64,000 nucleotides of DNA from Clarkia xantiana subsp. parviflora. Lineage: Eukaryota; Streptophyta; Magnoliopsida; Myrtales; Onagraceae. This document shows, piece after piece, positions 1 to 12,310 of this stretch (within the stretch, counting starts at the first letter, position 1; every line of letters starts with the position of its first letter). The notes under the pieces are model-generated. The model saw only the letters and a program-made list of their open reading frames with translations. It had not been told where the DNA came from and did not search any database. The stretch covers positions 9,775,683 to 9,839,682 of the forward strand of contig JAPTYO010000015.1 in assembly GCA_036873135.1 (NCBI GenBank), read 5' to 3'. A program made the translations under genes and the position numbers.

Positions 1-1379
1 GATGACAGTCAACATATTGCAAGCTGTCAGCTTTCTACTAAGTGTCAGCATGCTACTACTGTCGACATACAACAAGCTGTCAACATACTATCAAATATCT
101 ACGTACGATAAGGTGTCGGCATGCTGCAAAGTACGGCTGAAATATTTTCTAAGTATTTTGCTTACGACATGGGACTATACGTGACAAGGAACCAACCGTC
201 AGAAAATATTGTCAAAGTATTTCGTTGATGTCAACAATCAACAAGCGGCATGGAATCAACTATCTAAGAGCATTCTCCAAAGTATACTAGCATGATGACG
301 GATAACATACATCAAGTGGCAAACATCAACTACTACGAAATATTTTCTACGTGTTTCTATGCCGACGGTCGACAAGAATTATATGACGACATCAATGGTA
401 ACAAAGCACTAGATATTATTGAAATATTTTCTAAAGTGTTTTAGCATGTTTACAGACAACGATCGACAATCAATACATGATGCTCAACACACATTGCCTA
501 ATTTACTACTACCAACATACAACCATTGACGACCATGTACGAACAACTACCGATCGTCAACATTAAGCATACTAAAACAACGGCTATGGCATGGAGCAAC
601 ATGTCGGTAATAAATACTATGCATAAGGGAAGTATAACGATTCATTTGCACTTTTCTAAAATTTTCAGCACTTAGAAAAATTTTGGCCGATTTGGAGCTA
701 AGTGTTCTAATGCATTTCATCAAACACCTTGTATGCATGTTAAGGTGACTAAGCACATAGTGATTTCAAGATTGAATCAAGGCCAAACGAAGTCACAAAA
801 TGTCCAGCCAAGCACGAAATTGGACTCACTAACACGAAGCAAGTCCGAATTATCACACGTCGTCGAACGGAGCTCCACGCGTCACCCAAGAATGCCGCAC
901 GCGCCGCCCCATGCGCCTCCGCTGGTTGCACGCGCCGTCGTTCTTCCCACCACGCGCCGTCGACTTCCACCTCAAGCTTGGCTGAATTTAATTGATGTCA
1001 AGTATGATGTGACTACTCCAAATTTACACCTCCATGAGCTCCTTCTTCAACAAGCAATGAGAGCTTCTTGGAAAACTATCAAGGGAGGATGTAAGTAATG
1101 ACTACTCTCTCTCCTAATTTTCACTAATAGTGTCTACACCATGTGCTAAGGACTAAACTCATATCTATTTTCGCACAAGTCCCTAGTATCATGTATGAGC
1201 ATGTTTACATCTCTCCTATGCTTACATTACATACATGCTCCCTAATGTTGCATGACGCGCTACGTACAATTATTATTGCATGTTGCGTACACATAGGCTA
1301 TTATGTAAGATATTATTTTTATATGTGCATGGTTCTAACTTATGATTGCTACATGATTATTTTTATAATCTAAGTATGA
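1..1379. other. AT-rich spacer, no gene recognised
   Basis: No reading frame here has a recognisable domain. A short AT-rich phrase (AAATATTTTCTA and variants) recurs near 141, 203, 338 and 420, and 730-1090 has the more balanced composition of decayed retroelement DNA. I could not assign a family. The 121-codon open frame at 733-1098 is Pro/Arg-rich in its second half and is probably chance. Confidence 0.4.
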
Positions 1380-1520
1380 CTTGCATGTTTACATCATATT
1401 GCATGTTTACATCATATTACATGTTTACATCATATTGCATGTTTACATCATATTACATGCTTACCTCATTTTCTATGTTTACATCATGCTTCATGTTGAC
1501 AAGCATGTTCTCCAATTTTA
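1380..1520. repeat. 18-bp minisatellite
   Basis: A unit close to CATGTTTACATCATATTG repeats head to tail, with four near-perfect copies from about 1383 to 1455 and diverged copies to about 1515. Weaker matches extend to about 1625 and back to about 1195. The unit is divisible by three, so two frames stay open across it and translate as six-residue repeats. This explains the open frames here, and I do not regard them as coding. Confidence 0.85.
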
Positions 1521-1898
1521 TATTTCTTTAAGTATTTTTCTTATTGCGCGATTACGTCATCCATATGCTATGTCGTCATCTCCATGTTAACATCATGTTA
1601 CACGTTTACATCACGTACCATGATGACACCGCGTTGCATGATTATTTATTATTACAAGTATTTCGCTTATTGCATGTTATTACGAATAAGTTGTTAATTG
1701 CACGTTGTTATATGTATACCATCTGTTACGCTAACCCCGTGAACAGATTATGCACGTTCATCGAAAAAATAAAGATGGACGAATTTGTGCTCCGCGCATT
1801 CGATTGACAAACAGGCCACCCCTGAGGTCAGTACCGAACCTAAATTGGACGAATATCCTATCTTAAATAAAGTCAAGCATGGTTTTAAACCGCTACTT

Positions 1899-2472
1899 GA
1901 CTCGGAGGCAAGTGTTGGATATCTGTCCAATTCGGGTTCGTATTTACATTTCGGACCTCGCAAACACGTCAGAACCACAAACGGATTTTACCGCAGTCAA
2001 CCCGGGTCAAAACGGTTCGGATGCGCGCAGCACCCGGACCGGGACTTCCGGATTGCCGACTAGTACTGCGTTTACCCCCATTTTTACTAAGTATGAGAAG
2101 TCAGCGCGAGCCAACCTCGATGTCGGTAAGCGTTTTCCTGTAAACCGGCGTTGAACCGCATAAAACCGGGTACGGTTCTCGGGTTTCCTATAAATAGGGA
2201 ACCTAGACCTCCCATTTGAGAGTTTAACTCGAAATTCTCCCAAAGTGGCTATTTGTGCTCTGACCTCTCTCTATACCCTTTCTCTCTTTAGTCCCTGACT
2301 TTAGCATCGGAGAGGGCTGAACCAGCGCCACCCCCTCTCTATGCTGGTTACTGCCCGTTTTGCAGTACCTGGTGTATAGAAGACCGAAGTAAGAGCCAGA
2401 GTCAGTTCGGGGTTCGAGGATCGAGGTCCGTAAAAGCAACTCGAGGTGTCCCGGGTGGAATCGACCTCAACA
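1899..2472 (+). repeat. Lone Tat-type gypsy LTR with its polypurine tract
   Basis: A purine-rich tract (CTCGGAGGCAAG, 1901-1912) is followed by an LTR that begins TGTTGGATAT at 1913 and ends CTCAACA at 2472. The tract and start match the 3' LTR junction of the Tat-2 element at 22758-22778 almost base for base. Inside are a TATA box (2189-2196) and the GCATCGGAGAGGG phrase found in the Tat-3 LTRs. No coding sequence of the same element lies upstream, so it is a truncated 3' end or nearly solo LTR. It may sit inside the LINE relic that starts right after it. Confidence 0.7.
2189..2196 (+). promoter_or_regulatory. TATA box of the lone LTR
   Basis: TATAAATA lies about 280 bases before the LTR end, the usual place for an LTR promoter. 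The following 40 bases would contain the transcription start. This is inferred from position only. Confidence 0.55.
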
Positions 2473-2487
2473 CCACCTTTGCTCATA

Positions 2488-3276
2488 TACCAATGAGACT
2501 TTGATCACCTTATGTGGACTTGTCCGTTTGCTTAGAGAGTCTGGTTTGGGTCTAATTTAGGAGTACACCCATCTTGCACACCGTTCACAACACGATTTGC
2601 ATGGTTATTTGAGAGTCAGAGTACCACCCGTCGGCCTTACCTCATGGGCGAACTCCTTGTACAAAAATGCTTGATTATGTGGGGGATTTGGCTTGAATGG
2701 AACGCTGCATTTTTCCGTGCCAAAAAGCCAGATGCTCCTTCTGTTTTGGGTTTTATTGCTAATATTGTTTATGAAAATCTTATTGCGCTACTTGGTGCTC
2801 CAGGCCTTCTAGCCCCCCCTCCCCTAAGAGACAGACCCATAGCCCGCACACGACACGCCCCACTACAATCCAAGCCCGATATCATTTGTGATGCGGCGGT
2901 ACGACCCCTCAAAAATACTATTAATGGAGCTTCCATTTTGTATAATGAACCCGAAAGGATTTTTGCAGTTACCACTACTTCGGCTTTCAGAATAGATCCA
3001 CTTTTGGCGGAAGGACTGGCTTGTAGAGCTGGATTACTATTAGCGGGGTCACACTTACCGGGGTCCAAACTTCTAATTACCGACTCGACCATATTGCTGA
3101 ATAATATTGAATCCACCTCTTCGACTTACAACCATTCCTTGTTTGGGGTTACCCAATATATTAGAACACTTATTGCTTTACTTTCCTTTAATGTTTATGT
3201 TGCACCCAAAAACTCTATTTATTTTGCATACAAGGTTGTTAACCGCGTTGTGGAAACCAATGTAACTGGATATTGA
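2488..3276 (+). pseudogene. LINE (non-LTR) pol C-terminus: zinc-binding end and RNase H
   Basis: This is a relic of the 3' end of a plant L1-type retrotransposon. In the frame starting near 2488 the residues DHLMWTCPFA and RVWFGS match the end of the plant zf-RVT domain, with an in-frame stop between them. The open stretch 2644-3276 continues the same frame with a WGIWLEWN segment and then a degenerate RNase H fold (CDAAV near 2890, a Glu in LAEGLACRAG near 3010, ITDSTILL near 3080). These correspond to the D-E-D positions of the plant RVT_3 RNase H family. The protein has no initiator context and the upstream reverse transcriptase is absent. An A-rich tail follows at 3366-3373, as expected at a LINE 3' end. 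Confidence 0.7.
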
Positions 3277-3885
3277 AATGCCCCGAATATCCCGCTATTT
3301 TGCTAGATTCCTGAGCATTCGTCTAGTTTTATTTTATATTATAATATCGGGTTTAAGATAATAATAAAAAAAACTACTCAGAATAGATAGTATAACAATG
3401 ATGAGTTGTATTTGATAGACAAAACTCAATTGGACAGTGTAGCTTCGTAAGTTTTTCTTCCTTCCTTCACACCATTACCTTCGGTTCTTTGCTCTTAGGA
3501 AATCAACTCGATTTTCTAGCCTACATCACGACCTATGTTCAAATTTCACTAAAGACACCTAATAAGGAAAAGCTCTATCCAACTCGCAATTATGAAAACA
3601 ATCTTATAAAAAAATATTGAACTAAATTTTTTAACCTAGATCGCATTCTGTGTTTCACTTTGATTATCCTAAATAAAATTACGGTGTAACAAATCTCTAG
3701 TATGCTTTTTTTAGAAAAAGCTAGAATGTGCGAATGCACCATGCGATCCCATGCGAAATGAGGCAAATCTATACATCAGTTGAAGTACTATCTCTTTTTT
3801 TATTTTTATATTATATATTAAATTATTGTTTCCCATCTTCCAATAGTATACTTCAAATCGAGTTACTGTAAAAGAAAATATCTAA
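3277..3885. other. AT-rich spacer after the LINE relic
   Basis: Non-coding, with an A-run at 3366-3373 that probably marks the LINE 3' end. I see no other structure. Confidence 0.4.
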
Positions 3886-3890
3886 ACAAG
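3886..3890. repeat. Target-site duplication ACAAG (left copy) of TRIM-1
   Basis: ACAAG occurs directly before the element at 3886-3890 and directly after it at 5973-5977. A 5-bp duplication is what LTR retrotransposon integrases leave. Confidence 0.85.
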
Positions 3891-4326
3891 TGATGCAGCG
3901 TGATGGTGATAGATGGAACAAAAACTCATTAATTCGAAAGGGAATGCCGAGAATTCGTTGGATAGAGGCGCAAGAATTCGTTGATTCAGAAGAATACCGA
4001 AAATTTGACGCAGGGTTGAGGAAATCCTCGATTTTTTTCATATATCAATAAACTGAATGTAAATGACGGCTAACAAAGTTTAAATAGAAAAATCTAAAAC
4101 CCTAACCCTAGGATAAAATCCGAAATTAGCAATAAAGCACCAATCAAAACTGACAAATTATAAAAAAGACCGAAAGAAACATAAAACTTCAAATTTGACC
4201 ATCTAGAAGAAGGAATTTGGCCAAAAAACGTCAAACATCATAGTTTACTATGAGTCTTGCTCATATTGTCGTTTGCCCATGTAAAAGTGTACTCGCACGC
4301 CCAAATCCGATACTTTGTCCACATCA
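3891..4326 (-). repeat. 3' LTR of TRIM-1
   Basis: 436-bp LTR with ends TGATG...CATCA, nearly identical to 4727-5057 joined to 5866-5972. It contains AAACCCTAACCCTAGG, a short telomere-like phrase present in both copies. Confidence 0.85.
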
Positions 4327-4726
4327 TTCTCTCCGGGGAAGAGAAGATTCGACCTCGTATCTTGCGCAACGATGGCCAGTAATAGGAAGCAGGAAGAAGA
4401 ACTCACTCAGCCACAAAATCATAAAAAATTTCACGTGAAGAGGTGTTCGAGTGTGGTCTTGGTGCCGATGTTGGGGTCGATTTCCCTTGTGGCTTGTACC
4501 CGAAATCGGAGGTCAAGAGGCCTTCGAACTCGCTCCTGGCGGTCAGGGAAAGGATAAATCCAGGATCATGGAAGGTGGAGTGATGGTGGAACATCGTTGT
4601 GACCTCTTCATCTTCAACGTACTCATCATAAATTGGATTATCAAGAACAACAGCAGTTCTGGTATGATCCGGTGTCAGCCAATCAAGGAACGACATCGTG
4701 CAGAATCTTCGACTCTGATACCAATC
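4327..4726 (-). other. Internal region of TRIM-1 with primer-binding site and polypurine tract
   Basis: Only 400 bp separate the LTRs. The minus strand reads TTGGTATCAGAG directly after the 5' LTR (PBS, about 4713-4724) and GGAGAGAA directly before the 3' LTR. The open frames here (62 to 97 codons) show no gag, protease or other motif, so I treat the interval as non-coding. Confidence 0.75.
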
Positions 4727-5057
4727 TGATGCAGCGTGAAGGGGATAGATGGAACAAAAACTCGTTGATTCGAAAGGGAATGCCGAGAATTCGTTGGATA
4801 GAGGCGCAAGAATTCGTTGATTCAGAAGAATACCGAAAATTTGACGCAGGGTTGAGGAAAACCTCGATTTTTTTCATATATCAATAAACTGAATGTAAAT
4901 GACGGCTAACAAAGTTCAAATAGAAAAATCTAAAACCCTAACCCTAGGACAAAATCCGAAATTAGCAATAAAGCACCAAACAAAACTGACAAATTATAAA
5001 AAAGACCGAAAGAAATATAAAACTGCAAATTTGACCATCTAGACGAAGGAATTTGGC

Positions 5058-5865
<808 letters not shown>

Positions 5866-5972
5866 TTGGCAAAAAACGTCAAACACCATAGTACTATAGG
5901 TCTTGCTCATATTGTCGTTTGCACATTGAAAACTGTACTCGCACGCCCAAATCCAAGACTTTGCCCACATCA

Positions 5973-5977
5973 ACAAG
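5973..5977. repeat. Target-site duplication ACAAG (right copy) of TRIM-1
   Basis: Matches 3886-3890 exactly and proves that the organelle insert lies inside the element. Confidence 0.85.
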
Positions 5978-6542
5978 TCATGTGATTTCTTTTGCCATAT
6001 ACATGCTAGCTTTGTGTCTATTTTTCATTAGGTTTTTGAGTTTTAGATTAGATATAATACTTTTATCTTGTAAAGTGGATTTTTGGGATTTTTTTTACAC
6101 TGGTTTAGTTTAATATGTAGCTTCACTGAATAATTAGAGTTTAAAGTTTAGATCAATTATATTTTTAGGCTTCAATTTGATTGAATACTGACTTCCATTT
6201 ACCACTTAGTTGTTTGTGGGGTTATTGGCTTGACGTAGCTATAATAACCTATAAGTCATGAAGGCGGTCCATTATTTAGGGGCGCAGTGATTCATTGTTA
6301 GGTCACTTTCATTTGTAGACGGCGGTTTCTCTATTCTCTTGCATGCTATACACGTAGTAAGATTTATAATAAATGAGTGATAGCTACTACAACGTACTTA
6401 CGAACCAGCTTAATTAATTCCCATTATTTAAAAAATAAAATCAGCACTTACCTGTGACTAAATTACGCGACACACCATGTATGGTCGCTAGCTTAAATGA
6501 GACTCATTCTTTTTACTGAGGATATATGGAAATAAAAAAATG
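5978..6542. other. AT-rich spacer
   Basis: No coding or structural signal recognised. Confidence 0.4.
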
Positions 6543-7398
6543 GTAAAATTGGAGTTGTTTTGCTAATTAGGCATATTTTTAATTATAATTACGAAAATAA
6601 ACATGTAAAGTTGAAAATTCCAACTTTAAGCAAATCCTCGGATAGGAGTCGAGGATTTGACCAAAAACTCTGGTCAAATCCTCGGATGGGAGTCGAGGAT
6701 TTGACCAAACGCTTTGGTCAAATCCTCGACTCCCATCCGAGGATTTGACCGTAGTTTGGTCAATTCCTCAATTTTTTTAAATAAAATAACTGAAATTAAA
6801 AAAAAAAAAAAAGTTCAATATTTTCAACATTAAAAAGAAATCATTCCAACATTTAAATATCAACTAATAATTATGCAAATCGATCTACATTTATCTCAAT
6901 CTATCAACTAATAATTATCTAAATAAGGTGCATTTCATCGCAATTATGCAAATTGATCAACAATTAATCATAATTAATCACTACATTATCTACATCCATC
7001 TCAATCTATCAACTAATAATTATAATTATCTAAATAATATGCATTTCATCGCAATTAAGCAAACCAATCATCAAGTTAACACTAAATAATATGCATTTCA
7101 TCTCAATGATTTCTTTTTAATATTGAAAATATTGGAACTTTTTTTTTCCAGTTATTTTATTAAAAAAAAATGAGGATTTGACCAAAGCTACGGTCAAATC
7201 CTCGGATAGGAGTCCAGGTTTTGACCAAAAGCTTTGGTCAAATCCTCGGATGGAGTCGAGGATTTGACCAAAGCTTTTGGTCAAATCCTCGACTCCCATC
7301 CGAGGATTTGCTTAAAGTTGGAAATTCTAACTTTACATGCTTATTTTCGTAACTACAATTAAAAATATGCCTACTTAGCAAAACAACTCGTAAAATTG
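6543..7398. mobile_element. MITE-1: MULE-type foldback element with 9-bp target duplication
   Basis: An 838-bp element (6552-7389) has long terminal inverted repeats starting GAGTTGTTTTGCTAA and is flanked by a perfect 9-bp duplication GTAAAATTG (6543-6551 and 7390-7398). Nine-base duplications are the hallmark of Mutator-like elements. The inverted arms extend about 300 bp and include several copies of a small palindrome built on ATCCTCG and GGATTTGACC. The AT-rich centre (6850-7110) has its own loose tandem repeat (CAACTAATAATTAT...). No transposase is present, so it would need one supplied in trans. Confidence 0.88.
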
Positions 7399-9152
7399 TT
7401 GATAATTAATGTAAAATAAATAACATATTCGTGTCAGTTTTGATGCGCATCATCGTAATGTGCAATTGTGAAAATAATGACGGCTAAAGACATATGATTA
7501 TGGCGGTGCCATTTATTTTGGATGAATGGTAAAAATTAAATGATAAAATGTTTAGAAAGATGCGTTAAAAGTGAAGCAACTGTTGGTGTTAAATACATCA
7601 TATTCTTCTATATTAGTAACTTAAATTAAACGAAGTGTGAAAATGTAAGTTTGGAAAATGTGAATATTGGTGATGAAGTAAGTGATAACACACATTTTAC
7701 TTGTTATATATGGTTACCGTTTGAGAAAATTATATACAAATTCAGTCATAAGCGAAACCCACAGATAAGCATTCAATTCAATAGTCCCCAGATCGAGATT
7801 AGCTTCGCGGCTCCATCACAGCCCTAGAAAATTAAAATATAAGCATTTAAAGTCATGCAATGTAAAAGTCTCTTAAAGATGGGATAGAATACTACTCTCC
7901 AACCAAAAAGTTTTAACCTAGAAAGGATTTCACATTACCAATAAATAAATAGTATGTCCTCTCAATTTCAGATCAAGCTCATCACACCTGAGCTCATTCA
8001 AACATAAAAAATAAATCTTAAGAAAAATCTCAAACTTTCTTTTTTACAAGTTTTTTTTTTTCCAACAAATGTTTACGTTTAAGCCTAGTTTAATTACTCC
8101 GTAAGTGATAACATACTAGTCATAAATAAATAATTATAAAGTTGTACCCCGATAACAAAGCTTCACAACCGATATTCTAGTTTTCCATTCAGTATCAATC
8201 ATCATCTATCTATATATAAATATACCTATGTATGAATGAATGAATCCTTCACCATATAGGGCTTTATACCCTCTGCATTTATATCCAAAGAGAGTAATCA
8301 GCACTCAGTAGTTAGTGCTCTACGGTTCACACGGTGTGAGGGAGGACCAACCCTTAAATTTTCTTTTTTTGTCTTTGTTTAAATATATATGTAAATTAGA
8401 ATTACAATTAAAAATAAAACAGAAGTTAAAAAGGTGAAGGTAACAACACTCAATTCACTGGATATATATTTTTTTAGATTGAATAACAACTCAGTTGGCA
8501 TATATAATTGTATTATATTAGACAAATTTACAATATTTTCGAGGCACATTTTGACTATGGTGTTTGATGGATTGTTAACGTTCACGATGCTCCAATAAAT
8601 TGATATGTCAGTCCTTGAACATCTTCACCAGCAACCATGTAATCTCGAGGAAGATGCAGTTTCCACCAAAATTTGAGTGATCTAAACAATCAACAATTTC
8701 CATGGAAGAACTCCAAATGTGAAATTCTAGCTCCGATTTACAGATCCAGACAAGATATATTCTATAAACTTTTAAATCTACTAGATCTGAAAGTTTACTT
8801 TATATAAATATTGGTTAAATCGAATACATCAGCTTTTATAAAGTCAATCCGTGTTGTCAATAACTTGGATGGATAGGAATTCATATTACGGGAAAAAGAA
8901 AAGTTTCCACAAGATAAGAAAATGACGTAGATAAAATTATTGGAATTCTTCATTATAGTTAATTGCTACGGAAAAAAGCTTATTTGCATTTTATAGTATT
9001 ATTATTATTAAATCATACTTTTATCAGGATTATGAGTTGTTGGAAGATGATACTTTCTATAACATTAATTGATATGGCAGAAAGATAAATGGAAAAGGAA
9101 AAGTGAAAACCACTAAAGTGCAATACATGCAATAAAGTGTAATACATGCAAT
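7399..9152. other. AT-rich spacer, no gene recognised
   Basis: About 1.75 kb without a supported gene. 7750-7830 and 8600-8760 are less AT-rich and might be old exon or UTR pieces, but no protein family is visible. A 20-bp motif containing AATACATGCAAT is duplicated at 9121-9152. Confidence 0.4.
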
Positions 9153-9892
9153 GTTATCAGAATTGGGTCGGAAACCGAACTAGATTGGTGTCTGGTTTTC
9201 AGTTCGTTCAGTGCGACCCGATTAGAACTTGGTCCGACCGCTTTTAATGCACACAATATACGATATATTTTTCTAGAGTTGATAGCTCAAATCAACACAA
9301 AAACATTGGCCTAACCTTAAATCCCTCCATTCCACCTACATCACTAGCTGTAGAATTTCCCTCCTATGCCGTTACCTCTCCTTCCACGGTTCACCTCCCC
9401 TCTGTGCTTCCCCTACTCTCTCTGCCTCCCCTACTGTTACCCTTACAATTCCACATGCCCCCACTGAACCACCGCTGATCCACCACCTGTCGCCCCCACC
9501 GCCAGTCGCATGAGGAACGAATCCTTCACCGTTTCCTCAATCTCTTATCTGAATAGACGCTTGAGGAACTGATCGGGCTTTGATAACTTTCTCTAGATTA
9601 GTTCTCCTCCCCGCAGTACCTTGATCCCGCCTGGGTTTGATTTTCTGCTCCAACTAGCTGGGAATTTACGAATTGGATCGAATTTGGATTTTTACCAATC
9701 TGGATTTGAGAATTCGAAAGACCGATGAACCGCCCGGTCCGCTCAGAACCACTAAGTTCTATAAAAAAAAAAAAAACTAGTTAGCGAACCAGGTTCGCTT
9801 CCTTCCCGGCCTTTTGAGCGAATCAGACCGGCTAGGGCACCAATTCTCGGTCTGATACGGTCGGACAATTGGTCCGGTCCGATTCTGATAAC
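9153..9892. mobile_element. Putative inverted-repeat DNA transposon remnant
   Basis: The left end reads GTTATCAGAATTGGGTCGGA (9153-9172) and the right end carries its inverted counterpart, ending CTGATAAC at 9892, with about 18 of 20 positions pairing. The interior is C/T-rich (9340-9500) with no transposase. The flanking duplication is uncertain: ATACATGC occurs a few bases outside both ends but not flush with them. An 8-bp duplication would suggest hAT, but I cannot settle this by eye. Confidence 0.5.
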
Positions 9893-11158
9893 ACTACATA
9901 CATGCATAGACTTATTTTGTGTAGAAAATAGTACAAGAGTTTCAAGCACCGACAAAACCAGAAGCCGCCTTAATTCAAAGAGAGGAGGACGGGTTATTCA
10001 CTTTTCATTTGATGGTCATAGGCGACTTTTGACCAAATAGGTGTTGGCAAATATCAGGGTCAAAACTACAAAACACAAAAGTTGAGGGATCAATTTGCAA
10101 TATTTGAAACTTCAGGGGCTAAAATGTAAATAGTCAAATTTCGAGTTCTTACATAACTATACCGAATTATCATGCAAGATAATAACAACTCTGAAATTAC
10201 ACGTAAAATCGAGAAAGACGAAAACGTAATTTTAATACTAAGGCCCGTGCTGATCACGATCTCCTTAAGGCATTTTCGCCCCACTCCACCCTCGGGTTAT
10301 GCAAAGGAGTTTAAACAGGGGACGATCACCTCTCAGGATTCAACAGTGTTGTCAAATCATGTTATGCACGAAACACGCTTGACCGAACCGAACTCAATAC
10401 CTGAAAACAACAGGATTTTTAAAAGAGATGCCGACGACGACGGCAGAATAAACGAATAATAATTAATCAAACAGATTAGAACAATACACCAATATGAACC
10501 ACCTGACAGCCGACTCGCAGATTGCAGGAAGTAAAGAAGAAGAGAGAGCAGTAGTAATATGAGAGGGATTTTTCGGATTGGTGTGTTGAATGTGGGGGGA
10601 AGGGTCTCTATTTATAGTGCAGATGGCTCAAGGCTGCATTAATTTCGAGATTCCATTAGAATATTTTTTACATTTATTATATCCAAAATTGGACGCATTA
10701 ATTACATCATATTAATCTCGAAATATATTATGTCCATAATTAACTGTTACCAAAAATAAATTTTCGGATTCAATGTATCTGGACAGACCACGGTTCGGTT
10801 TAGCAAAACCGGACTCGCGCAAGGCTAGCTTTTCGGACCGACATTCGTGTACGCACGTCGCGGGCACGCACACAAGCCAAGCTTACCGGGGTGGGTATTC
10901 GATCCACTCGACTACACACCCCCCTGCGCGCGTGGAGAGAGTCTTCCATCTAGTAAGTAGTTACTAGTATGTAAAGTTTAGCACTATATAAAGTAGCCAA
11001 AAATCAAATCCTGGCCGGTATGGTACAACTACACTGCATAGCAAATTAATATTGACATTCACACCTATACTTGGCTACTTGGGCCAAATCTCGTGAAGCC
11101 CATCAAGGCTAAATCATAGCCAAGTCCAACAATAGGATCTTCCAGTTCATATAGAACC
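9893..11158. other. Spacer with a possible minus-strand promoter
   Basis: No supported gene. The 95-codon frame at 10172-10459 has no recognisable domain. On the minus strand GCACTATAAATAGAGACCC (TATA at 10609-10616) resembles an LTR or gene promoter. 10780-10950 is GC-richer and could be part of the same decayed LTR, but a second LTR is not visible. Confidence 0.35.
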
Positions 11159-11313
11159 TATCAATAAAATACCCCTAGAGGGGGATAAGGCTAAGCGGAG
11201 CGAAAATAGTTTTTCATGAGATGCGAAATGAAAACGATTAGCCCCGCACGAGGTTTTGAATAAGTGATTGTCTGATAATGAGCAAGGAATATCCATCTTT
11301 CTGCTCCCCCCCT
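11159..11313 (-). pseudogene. ycf2: Plastid ycf2 fragment (NUPT)
   Basis: Read on the minus strand, about 50 codons stay open and end in [18 protein letters not shown] and LIG, which I recognise as the segment of plastid ycf2 just before its ATPase-like GTGRSYLVK motif. The preceding residues include [14 protein letters not shown]. Homology breaks at a C-run near 11314. Only this fragment of the roughly 2000-codon gene is present, so it is a nuclear plastid insertion with no function of its own. Confidence 0.75.
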
Positions 11314-11757
11314 ATAAAATGAAAGAGTACGAAAAAAAGAAACTCTGGGATTGCTGAATCACAATGAGATAATATATAAAAAGCAACGGGGCCATCATAG
11401 TATTTTGTAACTGTACTGAAAGCAAGGATGGTAACTGGATCATTTGCCGACCCATATCTGAGAAACTAAAACCTATATCTAATCTATATTATTTTATCTT
11501 TCTTCACTAGAAGGTCAGGTCAAAGTGAATTTGATTTTGGAGCCGTATGCAATGTGTCGAAGATGCCTGTACGGTTGCTCAATTCTACCTTGTTTTTATT
11601 AATTGTAATTTTTTTGTCAACTCGGAATTATATTCATAATCAAGTAATGATGTTCACGACAGATTATAAAGACAATTATTTTGAATTAAAGAAAAAAAGA
11701 GCGGAGGTTCGAGATCCAATTATCGAAATACCATGTATTTCTAACTTGGATATCAAT
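11314..11757. other. Spacer, possibly more organelle DNA
   Basis: At 11540-11579 GAGCCGTATGC and GTACGGTTGC pair as in the lower stem of group II intron domain V, although the loop is longer than usual. That would fit an organellar intron end, but I cannot identify the gene. The 68-codon frame at 11554-11760 has no known domain. Confidence 0.3.
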
Positions 11758-12110
11758 TAGCAATCGAATTTGCAACTTTAGTTACTTTCCTAGAGATAAC
11801 ATTTCATCGAACAGTCGAAAAATCATTCGTCATTTTGTATATCTTTTCCAAGAAGTGTTTGATACGCCAATCACATGGTCGATCCACTATTGTTACGGCT
11901 TCAATAGCCTCTTTCGATTCTTATTCAAAGATAATACGGCTCCAACCATTGCAAAGCGAGTTGGGGAGTTTCATGGACCGTGAACATTTCCAAGATATGA
12001 GTACCTTAGCGTAAAGAGTGGCAATTTAAGCCCCTTATAATTCGACAGTTTTCATCTCTAGCAACGATGCCTATTCCCCTGATTTTTGTTCTCGTTTCCT
12101 ATGACACATT
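11758..12110 (-). pseudogene. LINE RNase H relic
   Basis: The minus strand shows, in slightly shifting frames, the pattern of the plant LINE RNase H domain: GIGIVARDENCRIIRG, then an FE-stop-ESKEAIEA stretch, then CDWRIKHFLEKI and an NVISRKVTKVANSIA tail. Stops and frameshifts are frequent. The polymerase part is not found upstream. It is an independent insertion from the LINE relic at 2488-3276, being more decayed and in opposite orientation. Confidence 0.6.
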
Positions 12111-12310
12111 TCTTGTAAATGCTTCCATAATTTTTTTAGTATTTGTTTGCAATGATTTCAAAACCAAACCTGATCGGACTATGAACTGGTCACATTAGCG
12201 TTTCGGTTCTAGCAAAATATCATAACGCACACTGAACCAGATTTGATGAGATAAAATCGGGCTGGACTAGATAAACCATGTCATTGAAAGATTAAAAAAA
12301 ATGTGACTAG

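Noticed and set aside
1346..1590. Overlapping open frames with MFTSYC-type repeats
   Set aside because: They translate the 18-bp minisatellite; period divisible by three, no other support.
2301..2486. Minus-strand frames over the lone LTR
   Set aside because: No domain; LTR sequence.
10172..10459. 95-codon plus-strand frame
   Set aside because: No recognisable motif, lies next to a minus-strand TATA-like promoter, and length is within chance for this region.
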